Made by a program: the position numbers and the translations under genes. This document shows positions 43,756 to 52,214 of a stretch of 64,000 nucleotides of DNA, piece by piece; within the stretch, counting starts at the first letter, position 1; every line of letters begins with the position of its first letter. This stretch comes from Geobacter sp. UBA2189 (GTDB lineage: Bacteria; Desulfobacterota; Desulfuromonadia; Geobacterales; Pseudopelobacteraceae), in assembly GCA_002328035.1 (NCBI GenBank), contig DCVL01000011.1, forward strand, positions 10,121 to 74,120. Reading direction: 5' to 3'. The notes below the pieces were generated by a model. It saw only the letters and a list, made by a program, of their open reading frames with translations. It did not search any database and was not told the DNA's origin.

Positions 43756-45071
43756 GACCAATTCTGCCCAAACTGGTATATGCCGATTCAGAGGGTCAGA
43801 TCTACGATCATCCATATCTGACAATGGCAGGTATGAGCGGACCTGATGCCGTTATTCCTGAAACTATTGAGCTGGTTCCGCTACCTGAAGGAAGCCGCCT
43901 GTTTACTATCCCTGATACTCCTCCCATAGCATGGGATACTCGAAAGATGAAATTTACGGTGTTGGAGAAAGTACCGGGGATGAGAGGAAAGCTACAGGCT
44001 GTCTCGGCCTTTATGGCACCAGGCTATGCACGAACGCTATTACCTGCCTGTGATTACAACAAAAAAAGAGCCCACCTTCCCCTATGGTCCTACACAGCCG
44101 TCGGATGGGATGAAGAGAGGGACTGTTTTGTTGTAGCCGCCACCAAAGTGGATAACAACAGCAACTGGAATCCGGAAAACTACGATGACCGCCTGCTTGA
44201 TCCACTTGTAAGAAAATATCTTAAGGAATTGCCGGACAACCGCCTCCTTGAACAGTTATCCCGCTGCGCCGTTGACTACCACTGCTTTGCGGCAAAAAAT
44301 CTGTTCTTTCAAAGATGGGAAGCGCCACTGCCAACATCCCCTGCTTGCAACGCCGCATGCCTGGGCTGTATCTCATTGCAACCATCAGATTACTGTCCGG
44401 CCAGCCAGGAAAGGATCAAATTTGTTCCGACACCTGCTGAACTGGTAGAACTGGCAGTGCCTCATCTACAACGAGCAGATCAGCCAATAGTCTCATATGG
44501 CCAGGGATGTGAGGGTGATCCCATACTCCAGGCTCCTGTTATTGCAGAGGCCACCAGACTTATGAAGGCTTCAACCTCACGTGGCACCGTAAACTTCAAT
44601 TCAAACGGTTCATTACCTGATAAAGTAAGACAGCTGTGCGATTCAGGAATGGACTCATTTCGTTTCTCCCTCAATTCGGTACTAGAAGAGCGTTACAACG
44701 CCTACTACCGCCCAAGAGGATACAGCTTTAAAGATGTCAAGGAATCGGTCAAAATATCAAAGGGTGCAGGCCGGTTCACAATGATAAACTACCTTATATC
44801 TCCAGGGGTTAATGATGCGCCGGAAGAGGTACAAGAGCTGAAGCAGTTTGTGGCAGATACAGGGCTGGATATGATACAGATGCGCAATCTCTCTATTGAT
44901 CCCGACTATTATAACAAGGCACTCCGGGTTACCAGACGGGGCATAGGGATATACAGGCTGCTGGCGGAACTTAAAAGAGAATTTCCCAAACTGCAGTTCG
45001 GCTACTATAATCGCTGTAAAGAGGATTTCTTCCCACCCGGATTTGAAACCGGATGGCCAATCAGGGGGTAA
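43752..45071 (+). CDS. Radical SAM protein of unknown function
   Basis: A 439-residue protein with a radical SAM core at ~195-400. The cluster is C199-x3-C203-x2-C206 (CNAACLGC), followed by a strand with the SYGQGCEGDP glycine region and later FNSNGSLPDKV. The ~195 residues before the cluster form an unfamiliar N-terminal domain (LTMAGMSGPDAVIPE; FMAPGYARTLLPAC), and CVVDY-like Cys are scattered in it. The ATG overlaps the lptD stop (ATGA), so it is co-translated with an LPS-assembly gene. No signal peptide, so it is cytoplasmic. The substrate is unknown. Confidence 0.82.
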   Translation: MRPILPKLVYADSEGQIYDHPYLTMAGMSGPDAVIPETIELVPLPEGSRLFTIPDTPPIAWDTRKMKFTVLEKVPGMRGKLQAVSAFMAPGYARTLLPACDYNKKRAHLPLWSYTAVGWDEERDCFVVAATKVDNNSNWNPENYDDRLLDPLVRKYLKELPDNRLLEQLSRCAVDYHCFAAKNLFFQRWEAPLPTSPACNAACLGCISLQPSDYCPASQERIKFVPTPAELVELAVPHLQRADQPIVSYGQGCEGDPILQAPVIAEATRLMKASTSRGTVNFNSNGSLPDKVRQLCDSGMDSFRFSLNSVLEERYNAYYRPRGYSFKDVKESVKISKGAGRFTMINYLISPGVNDAPEEVQELKQFVADTGLDMIQMRNLSIDPDYYNKALRVTRRGIGIYRLLAELKREFPKLQFGYYNRCKEDFFPPGFETGWPIRG

Positions 45072-45073
45072 AA

Positions 45074-45484
45074 ATGAAGATACTCGTAAAAATAAAAACT
45101 ATGGCACTTGCATCTGCAGTCATACTTACAGCTACTCCTCTGCTTGCCTCAGATCAACTGAACATACAGGTATCAATGCCTACCCTTAACTGCGGCAAAG
45201 GATTACTGGAACCTAACGAGTGTATCCTTGGCGGCACTATGAAGGCCAGAGGTTCCGAATCCCTCAACGGCTCTGTTCGCTACTACTGCGATATACGCTA
45301 TACCTACATCGCCGCAGGAAGTGAAAACCAGGCTATCCGGTTTAACGGTCGGGTTGTACATCATGGAGAAATAACCCTGGTCAATGGCCGGGCACAGAAG
45401 GAACTTATAGAGAAGTTAACACTCAAGCTGACAAGTCATGCCAAACAGATTGAGGTCTCGGAAATAGGATGCGAGAAGGAGTAA
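45074..45484 (+). CDS. Small exported protein with four cysteines, unknown function
   Basis: A 136-residue protein with a signal peptide (~1-25, LTATPLLAS) and a mature part that looks all-beta, with four cysteines (LNCGK, NECIL, YYCDI, IGCEK) able to form two disulfides. It begins 2 bp after the radical SAM stop, with GGGGGT as ribosome-binding site; the in-frame ATG-like start further upstream lies inside that gene. No family recognised; likely periplasmic. Confidence 0.68.
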   Translation: MKILVKIKTMALASAVILTATPLLASDQLNIQVSMPTLNCGKGLLEPNECILGGTMKARGSESLNGSVRYYCDIRYTYIAAGSENQAIRFNGRVVHHGEITLVNGRAQKELIEKLTLKLTSHAKQIEVSEIGCEKE

Positions 45485-45493
45485 CAGCACCTC

Positions 45494-45790
45494 TTACCGG
45501 AGAGTCTTGAGATAATCAATCAAACCATGCATTTCACCATTCTCAAGGGTTGCAAAGGATGGCATGGATGTGTCGGGGTTTACTTTTTTGGGATAAGAGA
45601 TCCTGGCTTTTAACTGGGTTTCTGACAGACGCAGGGCAACCTTAGTCAAATCAGGGCCGATTGCTCCACCCCGGCCACGGACGATATGACACATGGCACA
45701 TTTACGGTTAAAAAGTTTCTCCCCTGGCATACCGGCCCAAGCAAGACCAGTAATAAACATTAATGCCAACAAGATTACAGCTGTTCTCAT
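45494..45790 (-). CDS. Small periplasmic monohaem cytochrome c
   Basis: A 98-residue class I-type cytochrome c. Signal peptide ~1-19 (cleavage after GLAWA), haem site CAMCH (C31, C34, H35) and a likely distal ligand Met76 in PDTSMPSF, with the usual C-terminal helix MHGLIDYLKTLR. An electron carrier in the periplasm; the partner is not evident. It is convergent with the preceding gene, 9 bp apart, and divergent from hemW. Confidence 0.9.
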   Translation of the reverse strand: MRTAVILLALMFITGLAWAGMPGEKLFNRKCAMCHIVRGRGGAIGPDLTKVALRLSETQLKARISYPKKVNPDTSMPSFATLENGEMHGLIDYLKTLR

Positions 45791-45862
45791 AACTGTTCCC
45801 CCCCATGTTCGGAAGTTTACCCTCTCAACTCATCCGTTGCAATCGCTTAATCTGTAACCGGC

Positions 45863-47005
45863 ATGTTTTCCCGCCTTTACCTGCATATCCCCTGGTGTTT
45901 AAGCAAATGTAACTACTGCGCCTTCAACTCTCACCCATTGCAAAACAACTCTCTCGAAGAGACCTGCAATCTCCTTATTAGGGAGATGGAGCTTACAGCT
46001 GAAGCTTATCCTGATAATCAGCCGCTTGAATCTGTATATATGGGTGGCGGCACCCCTTCCCTGCTAACCCCGAAACAGGTAAACACACTTCTAAGCCGTT
46101 CAATGGAACTGTTTGGTCACAAACCGGATATTGAGGTAACTCTTGAGGCAAATCCTGGCACAATAACCCTTGAAAAACTTCAGGGTTATTTTAAAGCAGG
46201 AGCCAACCGCCTCTCTATCGGGGTGCAGAGTTTTGATGACCGGCTTCTTGAAACCCTGGGCAGAATCCACAGGAAAGAAGAGATATTGGATACCTTTAAA
46301 TGGTCAAAGGATGCCGGATTCAGATCTATAGGCCTTGATCTGATCTGCGGTCTGCCAGGGCAAACAGAAGAGTCCTGGCACAATGATCTCGCTAAAGCGG
46401 TTTATATGCAGCCTGAGCATCTCTCGATTTATGCTCTTTCGATTGAACCAGGAACCCCCTTTGCCAAAATTTATCCTGACGATTCAGAACTGTTGCCCGG
46501 AGAGGATAAAACTGCAAACATGCTTGAATATGCTGATAACATGCTTGTAACTTCAGGCTTTGAACATTACGAGATCTCGAATTTTGCACGCCCCGGCCAC
46601 CGTTCCGCTCATAACTGCGGATACTGGAAACGGGACGGCTATCTTGGAATCGGTCCTGGCGCTCACTCTTTCCTGAAAAAAGGGTGGGGAGCAAGATGGG
46701 GTAATCAGCCTGATTACAAATTATGGTCAGAGTCTCTAATAAACGGATCTCTATCACCTTCTGAAACCCATATTCTTACCCGTGAGGAAGCTCTGTCAGA
46801 GGTTCTCTTCCTCGGTCTGAGGATGAGTGACGGGATCTTGCTTGACAGCTTTACCGAGCAGTTTGGTGAGAGTATAGAATCAAGATTTGCAGAAGATCTC
46901 TTCCAGCTTCAAAAGGCTGAACTGCTGAGTTGCAGCTCAAAAAGAATCTCACTGACATCTCGCGGTATGCTGCTATCAAACCAAGTCTTTGTAAGGTTTG
47001 TCTAA
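45863..47005 (+). CDS. hemW: HemW, radical SAM haem chaperone (coproporphyrinogen oxidase-like)
   Basis: A 380-residue radical SAM protein starting LYLHIPWCLSKCNYCAF with the cluster C12-x3-C16-x2-C19, then YMGGGTPSLL (~62-71), SIGVQSFDDRLL and IGLDLICGLPGQT, and the HemW-C domain with SAHNCGYWKRDGYLGIGPGAHS. HemW binds haem and delivers it to proteins; it lacks coproporphyrinogen oxidase activity and the Cys of true HemN (CNFCGC) is absent. Haem delivery fits a cytochrome-rich organism. Confidence 0.93.
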   Translation: MFSRLYLHIPWCLSKCNYCAFNSHPLQNNSLEETCNLLIREMELTAEAYPDNQPLESVYMGGGTPSLLTPKQVNTLLSRSMELFGHKPDIEVTLEANPGTITLEKLQGYFKAGANRLSIGVQSFDDRLLETLGRIHRKEEILDTFKWSKDAGFRSIGLDLICGLPGQTEESWHNDLAKAVYMQPEHLSIYALSIEPGTPFAKIYPDDSELLPGEDKTANMLEYADNMLVTSGFEHYEISNFARPGHRSAHNCGYWKRDGYLGIGPGAHSFLKKGWGARWGNQPDYKLWSESLINGSLSPSETHILTREEALSEVLFLGLRMSDGILLDSFTEQFGESIESRFAEDLFQLQKAELLSCSSKRISLTSRGMLLSNQVFVRFV

Positions 47006-47006
47006 G

Positions 47007-47783
47007 ATGAGACAAATAACCGTCCTGTTTCTGCTACTGCTTATAACCTTGATGCTGCCGGAAAAAAGCTGCCAGGCTGAAGCCTTTAACCACATTTGGG
47101 GTGGCTTCAGCAGTTCCCTGCTTTTACGAAACCGGCAGCAGCGTCATAACACTACAACAGCCGCCAGAGATCTTGACATGTTAATCATAATGCCAGGTGA
47201 AACCTTCAGCTTCAACGAACGTGTAGGAGCCAGGGACAGCAGCAAAGGATACAGTCCGGCGCCTGTCATAACATCACAAGGGCTGTTGGAGGATATCCCA
47301 GGCGGCGGTATCTGCCAACTGGCCTCCACCATCTACAACGCCGGTCTATTGGCTGGAATGGTTGTAATTGAGCGGCATCCGCATTCAAGGACGGTCGGGC
47401 ATATACCACCAGGCAGGGACGCCACCATAACCTCATGGCGCAAAGACTTAAAGCTGAGAAACAGTTCAGAAAAGCCATTACAGTTACGAATCAGCCTGAA
47501 CCAGAACAGACTGACTGCATCGTTTAATTCAGAGGTTGAAAAGCCATTTACCGTTGAAATAATGGTACGCAGAACAACAGTACTACCTTATACAATAGTT
47601 TCAAAAACAACCTCTAACACTACCAACCAGAGAGGGGTAAACGGCTATTCAACGGAAACAAGGAGAATCATCAGACAGAATGGCCTGATTAACGAAGAAC
47701 TGATCTCTGAAGACTACTACCCTGCGCCAAGCAGGCTGATTGCAGCAGGAGAAGGAAAAAACGGCAAAGGTGGACAGAAATGA
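47007..47783 (+). CDS. VanW-family exported protein
   Basis: A 258-residue protein with a signal peptide (~1-24, ending SCQA) and a VanW domain: MPGETFSFNERVG (~56-68), SPAPVITSQGLLEDIPGGGI followed by CQLASTIYNAGLLAG, and ERHPHS with the PPGRDATI motif. VanW was named from a vancomycin-resistance cluster, but the family is widespread and its activity unproven; the invariant Cys and His here suggest a catalytic role at the cell wall. The ATG lies 1 bp after the hemW stop; its own stop overlaps the next gene by 4 bp. Confidence 0.85.
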   Translation: MRQITVLFLLLLITLMLPEKSCQAEAFNHIWGGFSSSLLLRNRQQRHNTTTAARDLDMLIIMPGETFSFNERVGARDSSKGYSPAPVITSQGLLEDIPGGGICQLASTIYNAGLLAGMVVIERHPHSRTVGHIPPGRDATITSWRKDLKLRNSSEKPLQLRISLNQNRLTASFNSEVEKPFTVEIMVRRTTVLPYTIVSKTTSNTTNQRGVNGYSTETRRIIRQNGLINEELISEDYYPAPSRLIAAGEGKNGKGGQK

Positions 47784-48370
47784 GATTATTGCTTATTCTG
47801 ACACTTTCTATTCTATGGACAGAGTTGGCTTACACGGCAGACTTTTCAACTTTAGAACAGCAGGAACTGCTAAACTACACCAGGAGCTGCCTTATCAGTA
47901 TACTTGAGGGAACTCCGGCTCCGCCACCAACCAGCAGTTGCCTGCAGAAACAGAAAGCCTGTTTTGTCACCTTCTTTCACAACCGTTCTGTAATCGCCTG
48001 TTTTGGAAGTTTTACTCCACGTAGAGAAACTTTGGGAGAAGAGATCATCGATAATATAAGGCTGGCAATCAGGAATGACCCCAGAGCCTCAATCATTACG
48101 ACGCAACTGGCAAATATCGCCGATATCCAGATTACATTTCCCCAAAAACCTCAAAGGATAAAGGATTGGCAGAGCCTCAACCCTCTTAAGGAAGGGCTCC
48201 TTGTAGAAGCTGCTGACGGAAGGGGTGTCGCAATAGTGCCTGGAGAAGCCCGCACAGCCGGTTATGCATGGAGAAGTGCAATTAAACGGCTGAATATAAA
48301 TCCTGGCAACCCAGGGATCAGGACATTCCGTTTCCAAGCTGAAGTAATCAGACAACGAAAACGGAGCTGA
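47780..48370 (+). CDS. Exported AMMECR1-domain protein
   Basis: A 196-residue protein. An N-terminal signal peptide (~1-20, LAYTA) is followed by an AMMECR1-type domain: ACFVTFFHNRSVIACFGSF where the family has CVTLxxxGxLRGCIG, then ETLGEEIIDNIRLAIRNDPR and the IADIQITF strand. The usual RGCIG motif is degenerate (IACFGS), and the family's cytosolic form has no signal. Function of AMMECR1 proteins in bacteria is unknown. Translationally coupled to the VanW-family gene (ATGA overlap), so both probably act in the envelope. Confidence 0.75.
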   Translation: MRLLLILTLSILWTELAYTADFSTLEQQELLNYTRSCLISILEGTPAPPPTSSCLQKQKACFVTFFHNRSVIACFGSFTPRRETLGEEIIDNIRLAIRNDPRASIITTQLANIADIQITFPQKPQRIKDWQSLNPLKEGLLVEAADGRGVAIVPGEARTAGYAWRSAIKRLNINPGNPGIRTFRFQAEVIRQRKRS

Positions 48371-48664
48371 ACGGACTATTCGATGTAACCATTATGCCTG
48401 GCAAATACCTGGAAAAAAGCGTTTTTCCATATCTATTACTGATGCCCTCGCAAATTCTATCTGTCATCCCCGAATGCTTTTATCGGGGATCCATGATTTC
48501 AATATGTTAAAGACCGGATTCCGGCTCAAAACAGTGCCGGAATGACAAGTTGCGAGTGCATCATTATTGACTCCCCCACCCTTTTTCTCTGAGCCGTTAA
48601 CCATCGATCCGGCCTGTTTGGTTGTTTATCTGGCCAGAATTTGTAATCCAAATAAGATACTTTT
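48371..48664. other. 294-bp intergenic region between convergent AMMECR1 and glgC genes
   Basis: It contains a short hairpin GGAAAAA-AGCG-TTTTTCC (48411-48428), possibly a terminator of the hemW-vanW-AMMECR1 unit, and an 86-bp palindromic repeat (48462-48547). The remaining ~115 bp up to the glgC stop shows no frame, promoter or strong hairpin. Confidence 0.6.
48462..48547. repeat. 86-bp palindromic repeat (REP/MITE-like) with terminal inverted repeats
   Basis: Ends are TGTCATCCC and GGAATGACA, imperfect inverted copies. Inside are two stem-loops: CCCCGA...TCGGGG (48468-48487) and ATTCCGGC, 10-nt loop, GCCGGAAT (~48519-48543). This design (TGTCAT termini, internal CCCGR and CCGGAAT stems) is that of widely dispersed intergenic repeats in many bacterial genomes. 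It encodes nothing and lies between convergent genes. Only one copy is seen in the window. Confidence 0.75.
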
Positions 48665-49909
48665 CTATTTATCCTTCCTGGGTACAACCACAATCCCTGA
48701 TTCTGTCAATGTGTATCCCTGCTTCAAATCCTCTTCCCGATCATAGCCTATGGTTGTGCCGTCAGGGATGATAACCCCTTTGTCAATGATGGCTCTCTTA
48801 ATCTTTGCATGTCGCCCAACTGTGACGTTTTCAAAAAGAATAGAGTCCTCTACCTGGCTGTAGCTATTAATCTTGCACATTGGCCCCAGTATGGATCTGC
48901 GTACGATGCTGCCGCTTGTTATGCAGCCACCTGTAACATATGAGTCAATGTTGGCGCCACGGCGATTTTCTTCATCAAAAACGGTCTTTGCGGGAGGAAG
49001 ATTGCCCTGATTGGTCAGGATAGGCCATTTATAGTTGTAAAGGTTAAGTTGTGGCGAGACATGGATCAGATCCATGTTGGCCTCATAGTATGAATCAAGA
49101 GTGCCTACATCCTTCCAGTATCCACGCTCTTCAGACTTCATTCCAGCAACGAGATTATCGTTGAAGTTATAAGCAAATACCCTGTCTCCCTGTTCCAGCA
49201 TCATCGGTATGACATGTTTTCCAAAATCAAGATCTTCATGCCTTTTTTTGCCTTCCAGCAAGACTTCAATCAGCTTTTTGGTCGGAAAGATGTAGTTACC
49301 CATTGAGGCAAAGCATGTTTCCCTGCCAGGGATTGTCACAGGTTCTTTAGGCTTTTCTGCAAAACCAATTACGCGGTTGTCGTCATCTACAGAAAATACT
49401 CCAAAGCGGCTTGCATCCTCCTTTGGTACTTCAAGCGCTGCAATGGTAATATCCGCACGGTTCATCCTGTGATACTCAATCATCTGTGTTACATCCATCT
49501 TGTAGATATGGTCGCCGCCAAATACCGCAACATAATCGGCGTTTGCGGTTTCAACAAAGCGGAGGTACTGTAGAATTGCATCAGCGGTGCCTTTGAACCA
49601 TTCTTCACTGTCACTGCTGGTTTCAGGCGAGATAGCTACGAAGAACTCACCCAACCCTGTCCATTTACCCCAGGATTCCCTGATATGCTTGTTCAGAGAA
49701 TAGGCACGGTACTGGGTCAAGATATAGACTCGTTTTATCCCTGAGTTGAACAGGTTGCTTAAGACAAAATCTATTATCTTGTATTTGCCACCAAAAGATA
49801 CGCTTGGCTTGGCTCTACGCATTGTCAAAGGGCTTAAGCGTTCTCCCTTGCCTCCGGCCAGTACCATTGCAATAGTGTTTGCACCTATATTGCCAGAGCT
49901 GTTGTACAT
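48665..49909 (-). CDS. glgC: Glucose-1-phosphate adenylyltransferase
   Basis: A 414-residue ADP-glucose pyrophosphorylase: VLAGGKGERLSPLTMRRAKP (N-terminal nucleotide loop with activator-site Arg/Lys), GTADAILQYL (~106), the FGGDHIYKMD metal motif, glucose-phosphate site DFGKHV, and a left-handed beta-helix C-terminal part (~300-414). It makes ADP-glucose for glycogen; regulated allosterically in the family. It has its own promoter and a strong AGGGGGG site before the ATG. No other glycogen genes are adjacent. Confidence 0.95.
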   Translation of the reverse strand: MYNSSGNIGANTIAMVLAGGKGERLSPLTMRRAKPSVSFGGKYKIIDFVLSNLFNSGIKRVYILTQYRAYSLNKHIRESWGKWTGLGEFFVAISPETSSDSEEWFKGTADAILQYLRFVETANADYVAVFGGDHIYKMDVTQMIEYHRMNRADITIAALEVPKEDASRFGVFSVDDDNRVIGFAEKPKEPVTIPGRETCFASMGNYIFPTKKLIEVLLEGKKRHEDLDFGKHVIPMMLEQGDRVFAYNFNDNLVAGMKSEERGYWKDVGTLDSYYEANMDLIHVSPQLNLYNYKWPILTNQGNLPPAKTVFDEENRRGANIDSYVTGGCITSGSIVRRSILGPMCKINSYSQVEDSILFENVTVGRHAKIKRAIIDKGVIIPDGTTIGYDREEDLKQGYTLTESGIVVVPRKDK

Positions 49910-49948
49910 GACAATCCCCCCTGTTAACCGTTTATCCCCATTTTTGTT

Positions 49949-49976
49949 ATTCTAACTTTTACTTATACTCTGTCAA
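49949..49976 (-). promoter_or_regulatory. glgC promoter
   Basis: Minus strand: TTGACA (49976-49971), 16-bp spacer, TAGAAT (49954-49949), about 40 bp upstream of the glgC ATG. Confidence 0.75.
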
Positions 49977-50107
49977 GTCTGCAACCCAGAATATTAATTT
50001 TCAGGGTGCAATAGCTCTCCCCTTATGGTGATGTTCCTATCCAGTAAGCTTGCAGATAGCGTATAAAGATTCGAATAATTCATATATAGCATTATAATTC
50101 TAAGTAT

Positions 50108-50135
50108 TTGCAAACAGACAAAGGTCTGCTATGGT
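50108..50135 (+). promoter_or_regulatory. Candidate promoter and palindrome upstream of the second MCP
   Basis: TTGCAA (50108-50113) with a 16-bp spacer to TATGGT (50130-50135). The spacer contains the perfect inverted repeat CAGAC-AAAG-GTCTG (50115-50128). The rest of the 260-bp glgC-MCP gap is AT-rich without further signals. Confidence 0.45.
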
Positions 50136-50170
50136 ACCTAATGAAATTGACTAGGAAGGAGAAATAGATT

Positions 50171-52129
50171 ATGGCGCAGAGAGGTATTATGAACAGTATT
50201 TCCGGTAAGTTGTTGGCTATCATAGCCGCCTGTGTGGTGGTATTCGGGGTTGTACTTGGGGGATATCTGGTCTATTTCCGCTCTCAGATGATTGACGATC
50301 GAAGCGTAGTACTCTCAAAGAACCTGCAGGAACAGGTTGATCTGCAGATTAAGGGGAAGCTTGACATACTACTGACAAATGCCATATCTATTTCACATGA
50401 TTCAAAGGTGATAGAGTCATTAAAGAAAAACGATTACACGATAGCCGAAGGGGAGATTAAAACTATCATCAAGGAGTTCGAACAGGCTGATTTTAAAGGC
50501 ACAGGAGTTCATATTGTCCGTGCTAATATGACTAGTTTCTGGCGCAGCTTTATGGATAAGCGTGATGATGATATCTCCTTCCGTGAGATGGTCAAGAGGG
50601 TAGCTAAAGATAAAAAACCGCTTATGGGAGTAGAGATTGGGATCGCCGGTGTAGGGCTCCGAGCAATGGTTCCGGTTCTGGAGCCGGATGGCAACATGAT
50701 CGGTATGATAGAGACCACCTTCGGAGTAGGCAGTATCAGCCGTGTAATGAAAACGCAGAACTCTTTTTACATCCTGCTTATTGATAAGTCTGCCATAAAC
50801 CTAGATGCTTTCAAAAAGCAGAGCAGCGATGTTGAGATTGCAGGCAAATATCTGACAGCCAACAAGAAGTGGTTTGATGAAGCTACTGTTGAATTTGCAA
50901 AGAGTGCTGACTACAACGCCCTGGCCAAGAACAAGACCCTCCTTAATGACAAATACTTTTATGCAATCAGCGAAGCCAAGGATATGAATGGCAAGGTGTA
51001 CGGCCTGCATCTGACCGGTATGACACGCGCCGAGTATGACAAGCAGATAAAAACAGTATTTTCTCTGGCAAACAACCTTCTTATAGCAACGGCGGTTATG
51101 ATTGTACTGATGGCTCTGATAATTATTACGATGCTTAAGCGTGTGGCTATTACTCCTGTAACATCACTTTCAACCTTCCTGTTAACCCTTGAAAATGACC
51201 TTACCAAACGGTTTAACTGGAAGAGTAATGATGAGATCGGTCAGGTATCGGAAAGCGTTAATGAGTTTCTCGTCAGCCTGCAGAAGGTTGTTGGAACAGT
51301 GGTGTCAGAAGCCAGCCAGGTTTCTGCATCTGCTACACAGCTACAGGCCGGTTCAGAAAGGATAGTAGGCGGTTCTGACGCAGTGGTCGGACAGGCTGCC
51401 GGTGTTGCAACCGCCAGTGAAGAGATGGCAGCCACCAGCGCTGATATAGCACGCAACTGTCTTATGGCAGTTGATGCCGCCCAGTCTGCAAGTGAAGCGG
51501 CAGTGCATGGATCAGGCGTTGTCTCCTCAACCATTGCAGGTATGGAGCAGATAGCGCTCAGGGTACGTAATTCGGCAGAGACGGTAAGGAGTCTTGGAGA
51601 GCGTTCAGACCAGATAGGGGCAATAGCGTCAACCATTGAGGATATTGCTGATCAGACTAATCTTCTGGCATTGAATGCCGCTATTGAGGCAGCCCGAGCC
51701 GGCGAGATGGGGCGTGGTTTTGCCGTGGTTGCAGATGAGGTACGTGCGCTTGCGGAACGTACTACCCGCGCTACTCGCGAGATTGGCGAGATGATCAAAG
51801 CTATACAGAATGAGACAAGGACCGCGGTTGGGCAGATGGAAGAGGGGGTAAAGGAGGTTGAACAGGGTACGGAGGATGCTTCCCGTTCAGGCGAGGCGCT
51901 GCAGGAGATCCTGTCGCGGATTAATGATGTAACGATGCAGATAAACCAGATAGCAACTGCGGCAGAGGAACAGACAGCAACTACAGGTGAGATAGCGGGC
52001 AATGTTGGCAGGATAAATGAGGCCGCTATGGAAAGTTCACAGCTTGCACATGAATCATCGGTTTCTTCTATGCAGCTTGCTTCACTGGCTGAAGAGCTTC
52101 AACGCCAGGTGCGTCAGTTTAGGGTCTGA
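50171..52129 (+). CDS. Methyl-accepting chemotaxis protein with periplasmic Cache-like sensor
   Basis: A 652-residue MCP. TM1 is at ~13-35; a ~265-residue periplasmic domain has Cache-like features (GVEIGIAGVGLRAMVPVL, then GNMIGMIETTFGVGSISR); TM2 at ~303-322; HAMP at ~323-376; and a signalling coil with a canonical tip, LLALNAAIEAARAGEMGRGF. No CheR-docking pentapeptide at the C-terminus (ends RQFRV). GGAGAAA precedes the ATG. Unlike the MCP at 36.5 kb its tip is standard, so it probably feeds a conventional CheA/CheW array. A strong terminator follows, making it a single-gene unit. Confidence 0.92.
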   Translation: MAQRGIMNSISGKLLAIIAACVVVFGVVLGGYLVYFRSQMIDDRSVVLSKNLQEQVDLQIKGKLDILLTNAISISHDSKVIESLKKNDYTIAEGEIKTIIKEFEQADFKGTGVHIVRANMTSFWRSFMDKRDDDISFREMVKRVAKDKKPLMGVEIGIAGVGLRAMVPVLEPDGNMIGMIETTFGVGSISRVMKTQNSFYILLIDKSAINLDAFKKQSSDVEIAGKYLTANKKWFDEATVEFAKSADYNALAKNKTLLNDKYFYAISEAKDMNGKVYGLHLTGMTRAEYDKQIKTVFSLANNLLIATAVMIVLMALIIITMLKRVAITPVTSLSTFLLTLENDLTKRFNWKSNDEIGQVSESVNEFLVSLQKVVGTVVSEASQVSASATQLQAGSERIVGGSDAVVGQAAGVATASEEMAATSADIARNCLMAVDAAQSASEAAVHGSGVVSSTIAGMEQIALRVRNSAETVRSLGERSDQIGAIASTIEDIADQTNLLALNAAIEAARAGEMGRGFAVVADEVRALAERTTRATREIGEMIKAIQNETRTAVGQMEEGVKEVEQGTEDASRSGEALQEILSRINDVTMQINQIATAAEEQTATTGEIAGNVGRINEAAMESSQLAHESSVSSMQLASLAEELQRQVRQFRV

Positions 52130-52142
52130 AATTTGAACCCCC

Positions 52143-52169
52143 TGCCCCCTTAAAAAAGGGGCATTTTTT
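52143..52169 (+). terminator. Rho-independent terminator after the second MCP
   Basis: TGCCCC(C)TT-AAAA-AAGGGGCA with one bulged C, followed by six T's. It separates the MCP from the REC-PP2C gene. Confidence 0.88.
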
Positions 52170-52214
52170 ATAAGGCAAGCTTCAAAGGGGATTTAATAGA
52201 TTGGACTTCAAACC

